Source: Pseudomonas sp. H1h
GTDB taxonomy: Bacteria > Pseudomonadota > Gammaproteobacteria > Pseudomonadales > Pseudomonadaceae
Assembly: GCF_000633255.1 (NCBI RefSeq)
Contig: NZ_AYMJ01000012.1
Span: 62,001-126,000 of the forward strand
Length of the DNA: 64,000 nt
Direction of reading: 5' to 3'
Shown here: positions 17,818 through 24,972 of the stretch, one piece after another
How the letters are laid out: each line of letters opens with the position of its first letter
How positions within the stretch are numbered: the first letter of the stretch is position 1
Notes under the pieces: model-generated
Databases searched by the model: none
What the model was told of the DNA's origin: nothing
What the model saw: the letters and a program-made list of their open reading frames with translations, nothing else
Translations under genes and position numbers: made by a program

Positions 17818-19269
17818 TCAGGCCGCGCTGGAGATGCTCTTGGGCAACCGCTGATCGATCACCTGATACAGCGCGCTGCTCTCGGGCCAGTTGCGCATGA
17901 AGCGCGCCCGATCCCGCGCATAGGCTGGCGCGAAACTGCTGGCAGACGCGTGCTGACACATCGAATCCAGGTCGATCAATGCCCAGCGATCCTCCTGCCA
18001 GAACAGGTTATGCCCCTTGAAATCGCCATGGCTGATGCGTTCGGCAATCAGCCGCGCAAACAGTTGATCCAGCGCCAGCAACTCGGATGCCGGCGCCGCG
18101 CCGCTTTCGACGTACGGTGCGAAGCGCTCGATGATGTCCGGCCCCGGCAAAAACTCGGTCACCAGATAGGCACGGCTGCGTAGCCACAGAAAACGCTTCT
18201 CCAGTACCGCGAGCGGTTTCGGCGTGGCAATGCCGAGGAACGCCAGGCGATTGCCTTCACGCCACGAGTGCCACGCGCGGCTCGGGCGCCAGAAACGCTT
18301 GAGCCAGTGCGCAAAGCCTTTGATGTTGTAGCGCTTGATCACCAACGTGCGCCCGGCCACCTCGACCTTGCCGACGCTCGCCGCGCCGCCGGTCTTGTAC
18401 AGATGGCCCTGATCGAGCAGGGCATCGGCTTGATCCAGCACCGGCAGCATCGCTGCTTCTTCCTCGCGACGGATCGCCCGCAGGCCAAATGCACCGCGGC
18501 GCACACTGAACAAGGTGCACTCGCGGCCGACCTTGATCAGGTAGTCCTTCAGGCGCCAGGCGCGAACCTTGGCGATCTGCTTCTGCAACGCTTCCAGCGG
18601 CAGCGCGTGCTCGCTGTTGCTCAGCAGGTAATACACCAGCAACTCTTCGGTGAACGGTTCCAGCGACTTGGGCAACTGGGCGAAAAACACCCCGAGGTTT
18701 TCCAGCACCTTCTGCCGCGACAACGGCTGACCGGCGGTCTCGACACAGATCCCGGCGCCATCGATCAAGTACAACTGACCGCCATGGCGCAGCAGGTTGT
18801 CCAGGTGCAGATCTTCCTGCCACAGGCCTTTGCCATGCAGTTGACCGATGGCCCCCAGCGCCTCGGCCAGCACCGCCGATTGCTCATCCGCCAGCACCGG
18901 CAGCGACTCGACCTGCTGCCAGGCATCACCGAGGCTTTCGGCGTTTTCAAGGAATTCGAACAACAGCCAGCCGCCCTCACCGTCCTGCAAGCCATCGGCC
19001 AGCAGCAACGGTGTGGTCAGGCCTTGCTCGGCGAGCCATTTGACGCCCGCCAGCTCGCGCTGAAAATGCCGCGCAGCCTTGCTGCCCACCAGCAATTTGG
19101 CCAGCACCGGCCTGCCGCGCCACACGCCGGCACCGACATAGCGCTGCCCGGGCAGTACCCGCAGCAGGCTCAGCAACTGCAGATCCGCAGAGCCTGCCGC
19201 ATCGGCGAGGGTGATCGTCAGCGGCAGACTCGGCGCGCGTCCGGCATTTTTCAGTTCGGACAACCGCAT
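17818..19269 (-). CDS. Tandem LPS-kinase-like protein with two kinase-fold domains
   Basis: A 483-residue protein made of two InaA/RIO-like kinase modules. The first (about 25-215) ends with WQEDLHLDNLL and YLIDGAG; the second (about 290-460) has GHLYKTGG, VIKRYN, then ISHGDFKGHNLFW and ALIDLDS. Both catalytic loops keep the Asp. PAO1 has a probable kinase here (PA5006). Likely partners are the LPS core heptose phosphorylation sites, but the substrate is not established. The start ATG at 19269 shares its first base with the upstream stop (TGATG). The longer frame to 19392 lies inside the upstream gene and is rejected. Confidence 0.85.
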   Translation of the reverse strand: MRLSELKNAGRAPSLPLTITLADAAGSADLQLLSLLRVLPGQRYVGAGVWRGRPVLAKLLVGSKAARHFQRELAGVKWLAEQGLTTPLLLADGLQDGEGGWLLFEFLENAESLGDAWQQVESLPVLADEQSAVLAEALGAIGQLHGKGLWQEDLHLDNLLRHGGQLYLIDGAGICVETAGQPLSRQKVLENLGVFFAQLPKSLEPFTEELLVYYLLSNSEHALPLEALQKQIAKVRAWRLKDYLIKVGRECTLFSVRRGAFGLRAIRREEEAAMLPVLDQADALLDQGHLYKTGGAASVGKVEVAGRTLVIKRYNIKGFAHWLKRFWRPSRAWHSWREGNRLAFLGIATPKPLAVLEKRFLWLRSRAYLVTEFLPGPDIIERFAPYVESGAAPASELLALDQLFARLIAERISHGDFKGHNLFWQEDRWALIDLDSMCQHASASSFAPAYARDRARFMRNWPESSALYQVIDQRLPKSISSAA

Positions 19270-20021
19270 CAACGGGTCTCCTTGCGACTGCGACGTGCAG
19301 TCAGTCGCGTAACCCAACGGACGACCAGCGAGCTGTCGATTGGCTGATCGAGATAGGCCACCAGCAACTCGCGCAATTGCGCCTCGCTCCACTCCGGCGC
19401 GCGACGCAGCAGCGGTTCCAGATCCTTGACCCGATCACGCAGACCGAACAACAAGGGCCGGGTCTTTTCCAGGTCGATCAGTTGCGCCCGGTAGCGCTCG
19501 CCGTCAGCCTGCAAAAAGATGTGTTTGGGGTAGAAGCAACCGTGCACTTGGCGCACGCCGTGCAGCTGGCGCGCCAGTTGTCCACAGGCCTTGAGAATCG
19601 CCGAATGCTGCGCAGCGGTCAGTTCAGACCAGCGCTGCAACAGCGAATCAAGGTCGTCCCAACCGTCGAGGGCACGGGTCAGCAGGATCGCGTGGACGTC
19701 GCCCTTGACCTTGCGCTCACCGAAAAATGCCGCTTGCAGCGCCGGAATCCCCAGCTTGTTGTAGCGGCTGATATTGCGAAACTCGCGGGCAAAACTGGGT
19801 TCGCCAAACGGCGCGTGCAGGGTGCGGGTCAGATAATTGCTCTGACGCTTGAGGTAGTAGGCCTGCCCTTCGAGCTCCAGGCGAAACACGCTGCTCCAGC
19901 CACCGCCATCGGTGTTCGGCTCGTCCACCGCTTCGAGCTGTTTGGCCCAAAGCGCATCGAAAGTGCCGAGGCCATGACGCTCAAGCAGCGCCCGGTCTTC
20001 AGCGGCCAGGAAATCAGTCAT
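19269..20021 (-). CDS. wapQ: LPS core kinase-like protein, InaA/WaaP family, catalytic Asp replaced
   Basis: A 250-residue InaA-type kinase-fold protein with a Lys-containing strand (AYYLKRQSNYLTRT), then FAREFRNISRYNKLGIPA. The catalytic loop reads VHGCFYPKHIFLQ, so Cys stands where WaaP has Asp (HRDCYICH); QLIDLEKTR is the metal-loop equivalent. In PAO1 the waaP neighbour kinases are named wapP and wapQ; the symbol here rests on order alone. Start and stop overlap both neighbours (ATGA at 20021-20018, TGATG at 19271-19267), so it is translated with them. Confidence 0.8.
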   Translation of the reverse strand: MTDFLAAEDRALLERHGLGTFDALWAKQLEAVDEPNTDGGGWSSVFRLELEGQAYYLKRQSNYLTRTLHAPFGEPSFAREFRNISRYNKLGIPALQAAFFGERKVKGDVHAILLTRALDGWDDLDSLLQRWSELTAAQHSAILKACGQLARQLHGVRQVHGCFYPKHIFLQADGERYRAQLIDLEKTRPLLFGLRDRVKDLEPLLRRAPEWSEAQLRELLVAYLDQPIDSSLVVRWVTRLTARRSRKETR

Positions 20022-20752
20022 TCGCGTCCCTCGAAAAATCTCACCACGTGACGAATCCGTTTCTTGTCGGCGGCATTGAGCCGATCACGTCCGCGGTATT
20101 GCAGGTAGAAGCGCAGGCGCTGGGTGTTCGACAGGTGATATTTGGCCACTTTGTCGAGACAGGCCAGGTCCTTGGTGATTCGGTATTTGAGCCAGAAGCC
20201 GCGCCAGAAATCGCCGTTCGGGCAGTCGATCAGAAACAGCTGCGCCTGATCGTCGATCAACAGATTGCGCCACTTCAGGTCGTTATGGGTAAAGCGCTGA
20301 TCGTGCATGGTCCGGGTGTAAACGGCCAACTGCCGGCTGATGCCATCGACCCAGCGGCGATCCTTGAGCTTCGGATCGTTGCGTTCGGCCAGCGCCGAAA
20401 GGTCTTCGGTGCGCGGCAGTTCGCGGGTGATCATCGCCCCACGGGCATAGGCGGCGCCGCGTCGTTCCAGGCCCCAGGCCACCACTTCGGCGGTGGGAAT
20501 ACCCCACTTGGCGAAGCGCTTGAGGTTCTGCCACTCCATCTTCACCCGAGGCTTGCCCAGGTAACGGCGCAAACCCTTGCCGGCACCGACGTAGCGTTTG
20601 ACGTAGTAATTGACGCCGTTGCGCTGCACGCGAATGACTTCAGACAGCGGATCGCGGGTCAGGCGTTCGCCTTGCAGGGCAAACACCGCCTCGAGGCTGC
20701 CGAAGTCCTCGGCCAGATCGCTGTACTGCGGCTCTAGAGTCCAACCCGCCAT
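20018..20752 (-). CDS. wapP: LPS core heptose kinase, InaA family
   Basis: A 244-residue kinase-fold protein: YYVKRYVGAGKGLRRY is the ATP Lys strand, followed by KMEWQNLKRFAKWGIPTAE. The catalytic loop HNDLKWRNLLI keeps Asp and Asn, and LFLIDCPNGDFW carries the metal Asp. WapP (PA5008) is placed next to WaaP in P. aeruginosa and is a putative inner-core heptose kinase. It overlaps the waaP stop (TGATG at 20754-20750) and the next gene (ATGA). Confidence 0.87.
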   Translation of the reverse strand: MAGWTLEPQYSDLAEDFGSLEAVFALQGERLTRDPLSEVIRVQRNGVNYYVKRYVGAGKGLRRYLGKPRVKMEWQNLKRFAKWGIPTAEVVAWGLERRGAAYARGAMITRELPRTEDLSALAERNDPKLKDRRWVDGISRQLAVYTRTMHDQRFTHNDLKWRNLLIDDQAQLFLIDCPNGDFWRGFWLKYRITKDLACLDKVAKYHLSNTQRLRFYLQYRGRDRLNAADKKRIRHVVRFFEGRE

Positions 20753-21558
20753 CAGAGCGCATCCCCGTAACGCTGTTTACGCGCATAGAGCTTGTTGGCC
20801 TTGCCTTCGAGCCAGCTCAGCAGCGGTGCTTCTTGCGCCAGGATCTGCCGTAGCGGCTGCTGGAAATAGCCTTTGAGGAAACGCAGTTTGTCGCGACGGG
20901 TCAGGCCGATGTCCAGCGCCGAGAAATACAGTGCCGCCAGATCCTTGTTGCGCCAGCGCTGGGTAATTGCCGGGCGGGTCTGGGCACGGTGCAGGTCGAT
21001 CACTGAGAGCTTGAAGCTCTGCGGGGTGATCGGCTTATCGGTGTGCAGCAGAAAGTGGCAGATGTAGCAGTCGCGATGGTTGACCCCGGCGCGGTGCATC
21101 ATGCCGGTCATGCGCGCCACCTCAGCGATCAGCGCACGCTTGAGCGTTGGCTCTGGCGGCTGCTTGACCCAGTCGATGCTGTAGTCTTCGAGGCTGATGG
21201 TCGGCGCCAGCTCTTCGGTGACGATGAACGAATGCTGATCGGCCGGGTTGCTGCCCTTCTCGCCGTAGGCGACTGCGGTCATGGTCGGCACGCCGACTTC
21301 CTGCAGGCGCTGGATGGCCTTCCACTCCTGACCTGCGCCGAGTACCGGCAGCTTGGCGGTCAGCAGGTTCTTGAAGATCTCGCCCCAGCCTATGCCACGG
21401 TGGATCTTGACGAAAAATCCGTGGCCGTCGACTTCCGTGCGCAGCGTCCGTCGAGCCTCCAGCTCGCGGTAGACCTCGCCCTGCAAGCCCTCGACTTCGG
21501 CGAACGGGTCGCGTCCGGCCCAGAGGCTCTTGAACGGTTCAGCCAGCATCAACTTCAT
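20752..21558 (-). CDS. waaP: LPS core heptose I kinase
   Basis: A 268-residue protein matching WaaP (RfaP), the kinase that phosphorylates heptose I of the inner core using ATP; in P. aeruginosa the gene is essential. Visible blocks are the Lys strand HGFFVKIHRGIGWGEIFKNL, the glycine-rich TVAYGEKGSNPADQHSFIVTEEL, the catalytic loop HRDCYICHFLLH with Asp, and VIDLHRAQTR with the metal Asp. The length is normal. The gene follows waaG with no gap and overlaps wapP, inside the waaF-waaC-waaG-waaP operon. Confidence 0.95.
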   Translation of the reverse strand: MKLMLAEPFKSLWAGRDPFAEVEGLQGEVYRELEARRTLRTEVDGHGFFVKIHRGIGWGEIFKNLLTAKLPVLGAGQEWKAIQRLQEVGVPTMTAVAYGEKGSNPADQHSFIVTEELAPTISLEDYSIDWVKQPPEPTLKRALIAEVARMTGMMHRAGVNHRDCYICHFLLHTDKPITPQSFKLSVIDLHRAQTRPAITQRWRNKDLAALYFSALDIGLTRRDKLRFLKGYFQQPLRQILAQEAPLLSWLEGKANKLYARKQRYGDAL

Positions 21559-22680
21559 TTAAGCGTGCTCCGCCAGAATCACATCGGCCGCGTGCTGCGG
21601 CATGCTGTAGAGGTCGGCCGTCTCGGCGAAGGCCAGACCATTGCGGCTCCAGGCCGCGCGTGCAGAGGCGTCGCTCAACATGTCAGTCAGGTATTGCGTC
21701 AGTTGCGCCTGATCGAACGGCTCGTCCAGCACTCGCCCGGCGTCCGCCTCGGCGATGTAATGGGCATAACCGCAGACCGCGCTGACCAGCACCGGCAAAC
21801 CCGCCACCAGCGCTTCGAGCAGCACCGTACCGGTGTTTTCGTTGTACGCCGGGTGGATCAACAGGTCGGCGCCGAGCAGGAAACGCGGGATATCGCTGCG
21901 GCCCTTGAGGAACGTCACGTTGTCGCCCAGGCCCAAAGTGGCACTCTGCATCTGGAACAATTTGGGGTCATCCTGGCCGATTACAAACAGCCGGGTGCGT
22001 TTCTTCAGCTCGGCGGGCAACGCGGCCAGCGCCTTGAGACTGCGATCGACGCCCTTGGTCTTGAACCCGGAACCAATCTGCACCAGCAGCAGTTCGTCAT
22101 CCTTCAGATTGAATTCGGCGCGGAAGCCGGCACGAATTTCATCGGCATCTGCCGGGCGCCGACGATCCAGGGCAATGCCCGGCGGCAGCAGGTGGAAACG
22201 CTCAAGCGGGGTGTCGTAATGCTTGATGAACAGCGGCTGCTGGACTTCGGAAATCATCAACACTTCGGTTTTCGCATCTTTGGCGAACACCGCGCGCTCG
22301 TACTCGGCGAAGTGGCGATAGCGACCCCAGCGGCGGTACAGCGAGTGGCGCAGGTTCTGCGCCTTGTCTTCGAAGCAGCCGTCGGCGGCGTAGTAGACGT
22401 CCAGCCCGGGCATCTTGTTGAAGCCGATCAGCCGGTCCACCGGACGCTTGGCCAGGTCCGCTTCCATCCACGCGCTGAGTTTCTCGTTGCGACGGTGATT
22501 GAAGAACGCCTTGACCGGCGCCACCAGCACTTCGAAACCGGGCGGTACGTCACCTTCCCAGATCAGCGTGTAGACACGGATCTGGTGGCCGCGCTTCTGG
22601 CATTCGAGGGCGATGCGCATGAAGTCGCGCTGCAAACCACCGAACGGGAAATATTTGTACAGGACGAATGCCAATTGCAT
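21559..22680 (-). CDS. waaG: LPS core glucosyltransferase I
   Basis: A 373-residue GT4 enzyme that adds the first outer-core hexose to heptose II. N-terminal LAFVLYKYFPFGGLQRDFMR is the WaaG acceptor-side signature. The donor-side EX7E lies in NENTGTVLLEALVAGLPVLV (about residues 280-299). The family symbol follows PA5010. The ATG at 22680 shares a base with the waaC stop (TGATG). Confidence 0.95.
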   Translation of the reverse strand: MQLAFVLYKYFPFGGLQRDFMRIALECQKRGHQIRVYTLIWEGDVPPGFEVLVAPVKAFFNHRRNEKLSAWMEADLAKRPVDRLIGFNKMPGLDVYYAADGCFEDKAQNLRHSLYRRWGRYRHFAEYERAVFAKDAKTEVLMISEVQQPLFIKHYDTPLERFHLLPPGIALDRRRPADADEIRAGFRAEFNLKDDELLLVQIGSGFKTKGVDRSLKALAALPAELKKRTRLFVIGQDDPKLFQMQSATLGLGDNVTFLKGRSDIPRFLLGADLLIHPAYNENTGTVLLEALVAGLPVLVSAVCGYAHYIAEADAGRVLDEPFDQAQLTQYLTDMLSDASARAAWSRNGLAFAETADLYSMPQHAADVILAEHA

Positions 22681-23741
22681 CAGCGCAGCTCCTCAGCCAT
22701 TAACAACGTGCTCAGTCGGCTGGCGACACGCTCGGGATTCACACGCGTGAAGCACAGAGGCTGCTCGCGTTTCAGGTCAAACTGACGGGCATCCTGCGCA
22801 GTCGGTTGGTAAGTGCATTTCTTTTGCAGGCAAGGGGCGCAGGGGAAATCACTGGCCATGTGAATCTGCACCTTGCCGTAGGCGCCGGTCAGACCCGGGT
22901 TGGTCGGGCCGAACAGCGAAATTGTCGGCACGTCCAGCGCAGCGGCCAAGTGGCCGAGACCGGTGTCCACCGCCACGCAGGCTTGGGCGCCGGCGAGGAC
23001 TTTGCCGACGCCGGCCAGGTTCAGCTTCGGCAACACTTCGGCATGCTTGAACCCGGCGGCAATGCGCTCGGCGCGGGCCTTCTCCAGCGGGTTGCCCCAC
23101 GGCAGCTTGACGCCGACGCCAAGATAGCCGACCCGCTCGGTCAGCTCGCGCCAGTAGGCTTCCGGCCAGTGCTTGGTGTCCCACGTGGTGCCGTGCAAAA
23201 ACACCACGAATGCGCTCTTGCGCGGCAATTCCACCAGGCGCTCGACGTTGAGGCCGTAATCGCCCAAGCCTTTGGGCAAGTCGTAACCGAGGGCGATGGC
23301 AAACAACTGCCGCACGCGCTCGACCGCGTGCTGCCCCCGCGCCACGGCCAGCTTGCGGTCGTAAAAGCGTGCCGCCATCGGCTCGCGCGCCGAACCTTTA
23401 TCGAGGCCGGCCACCGGGGCTTTGACGTAACGGGTCAACCAGGCACTTTTCAGCAGGCCCTGGGCATCGATCACCAGGTCGTATTTGCTGGCGCGCACGC
23501 TTTGCTTGAAGCGTTTCCACTCGCCGCTGGTGATGGTTTTCCAGATGTTTTTGCGCCAGCGGCGGATCGCCACCGGAATCACCTTGCCAACGGCCGGGTG
23601 CCAGGTCGGAATCTCGGCGAAGCCTTCTTCCACCACCCAGTCGAACTTGATCCCGGGGATGGCCCGGGCCGCGTCGGTCAGCGCCGGCAACGCATGAATC
23701 ACATCGCCCAGCGATGACGTCTTGATCAGCAATACCCGCAA
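22680..23741 (-). CDS. waaC: LPS heptosyltransferase I
   Basis: WaaC adds the first heptose to Kdo of lipid A-Kdo2. It is a GT9-family enzyme: VLLIKTSSLGDVIHALPAL at the N-terminus, FLHGTTWDTKHWPEAYW near residue 185 and VDTGLGHLAAALDVPTISLF near 257. I start at the TTG at 23741, with GAGG 9 bp upstream, because family members begin MRVLxIKTSSLGD; a longer frame to 23786 adds 15 residues inside waaF. The length is 353 residues, normal. The gene overlaps the end of waaF at its ribosome binding site, so it depends on waaF translation. Confidence 0.94.
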   Translation of the reverse strand: MRVLLIKTSSLGDVIHALPALTDAARAIPGIKFDWVVEEGFAEIPTWHPAVGKVIPVAIRRWRKNIWKTITSGEWKRFKQSVRASKYDLVIDAQGLLKSAWLTRYVKAPVAGLDKGSAREPMAARFYDRKLAVARGQHAVERVRQLFAIALGYDLPKGLGDYGLNVERLVELPRKSAFVVFLHGTTWDTKHWPEAYWRELTERVGYLGVGVKLPWGNPLEKARAERIAAGFKHAEVLPKLNLAGVGKVLAGAQACVAVDTGLGHLAAALDVPTISLFGPTNPGLTGAYGKVQIHMASDFPCAPCLQKKCTYQPTAQDARQFDLKREQPLCFTRVNPERVASRLSTLLMAEELR

Positions 23742-23742
23742 C

Positions 23743-24777
23743 TTAATGAACCTCGACCACAGTACCCTGCAGTTTCTGCAAGGCATCGTTGACCGCGTCC
23801 GGCATCAGCTGGCGCAGGCAGTTGTAATGGCCGAAACGGCAAGTGCGATCGAAGCAAGGACTGCAATCGAGCCCCAGCCGAACGACTTCGACGTGCTCGG
23901 CCAGCGGCGGGGTGAAACCCGGCGAGGTCGAGCCGTAGACCGCCACCAATGGGCGGTTCAGTGCGGCGGCGACGTGCATCAGGCCGGAGTCGTTGGACAC
24001 CACCGAGTCGGCACAGGACATCAGGTCGATCGCCTCGGCCAGCGAGGTACTGCCGCTGAGGTTGACCGACTCTTCACGCAGGCCGGGAATCAGCCGCGCG
24101 CGGATGTCTTCGCCCACCGCGTGATCGTTTTTCGAGCCGAACAGCCACACCTGCCAGCCTTCACGAATCCGTGCTTCAGCGACCTTGGCGTAATGCTCGG
24201 ACGGCCAGCGCTTGGACTCGCCGAACTCGGCGCCGGGGCACAGGGCCAACACCGGACGGTCGAGGGTCAGGCCGAATTTGGCCAGCGCGGCTTCGCGGGT
24301 CACCGGGTCGATTTGCAGGCTCGGGCGCGGATAGGGTTTGGGCAGTTCGGCGTTCGGCTCATAGGCCAGCGCCATGAAGCGCTCGATCATCAGCGGATAA
24401 CGCTCTTTATCCAGCGTACGCACATCATTGAGCAGGCCATAGCGGAACTCGCCGCGCCAGCCGGTGCGCTGCTTGATGCCGGCAAAGAACGGCACCAGCG
24501 CCGACTTCATCGAGTTGGGCAGCAGGATCGCCTGATCGTACTGGCCGGCCAGGGACTTGCCGATCCGCCGGCGCGTCGCCAGTTCCAGCGCGCCGTGGCC
24601 GAGCGGAAAGCTCAAGGCCTTGCGCACTTCGGGCATGCGCTCAAGGATCGGCCGGCTCCACTCGGGGGCCAGCACGTCGATTTCGCATTGCGGGTGGCGC
24701 TGCTTGAGACACTGAAACAGTGTCTGCGCCATCACCATGTCACCGACCCAACTGGGCCCAACGATCAGAATATTCAT
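23743..24777 (-). CDS. waaF: LPS heptosyltransferase II
   Basis: WaaF adds heptose II to heptose I. The GT9 signatures are MNILIVGPSWVGDMVMAQTL at the start, LCPGAEFGESKRWP and VSNDSGLMHVAAALNRPLVA. A Cys-rich CSPCFDRTCRFGHYNCL near the C-terminus is typical of Pseudomonas WaaF. The ATG at 24777 is chosen over an in-frame codon at 24807. It is the first gene of the leftward core operon. A perfect 9-bp hairpin sits 19 bp before the start. Confidence 0.95.
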   Translation of the reverse strand: MNILIVGPSWVGDMVMAQTLFQCLKQRHPQCEIDVLAPEWSRPILERMPEVRKALSFPLGHGALELATRRRIGKSLAGQYDQAILLPNSMKSALVPFFAGIKQRTGWRGEFRYGLLNDVRTLDKERYPLMIERFMALAYEPNAELPKPYPRPSLQIDPVTREAALAKFGLTLDRPVLALCPGAEFGESKRWPSEHYAKVAEARIREGWQVWLFGSKNDHAVGEDIRARLIPGLREESVNLSGSTSLAEAIDLMSCADSVVSNDSGLMHVAAALNRPLVAVYGSTSPGFTPPLAEHVEVVRLGLDCSPCFDRTCRFGHYNCLRQLMPDAVNDALQKLQGTVVEVH

Positions 24778-24796
24778 GTGGTTTCCATAAACGAAC

Positions 24797-24820
24797 CGGG
24801 GAGGCATCTACGCCTCCCCG
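24797..24820 (-). promoter_or_regulatory. Hairpin in the waaF leader
   Basis: A perfect 9-bp inverted repeat (CGGGGAGGC / GCCTCCCCG) has a 6-base loop and ends 19 bp before the waaF ATG. No T run follows in the leftward direction, so it could be an mRNA-stability or attenuator-like element or a remnant terminator of glnE. Confidence 0.4.
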
Positions 24821-24851
24821 CCTCGAGAATTCTACAAACACTGTAGATCTG

Positions 24852-24943
24852 CTGTGGGAGCGGGCTTGCTCGCGAAAGGGTCTTCACATCCAACATTATT
24901 GTCGTCTGATACTCCGCTTTCGCGAGCAAGCCCGCTCCCACAG
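24852..24943. repeat. REP doublet (REPIN), 92 bp
   Basis: Inverted REP copies (CTGTGGGAGCGGGCTTGCTC and complement) flank a 38-base spacer. It fills most of the glnE-waaF gap, where PAO1 has ilvE. Confidence 0.93.
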
Positions 24944-24972
24944 GGGCCATCAGGTGTTTCAAATATCCGGTT

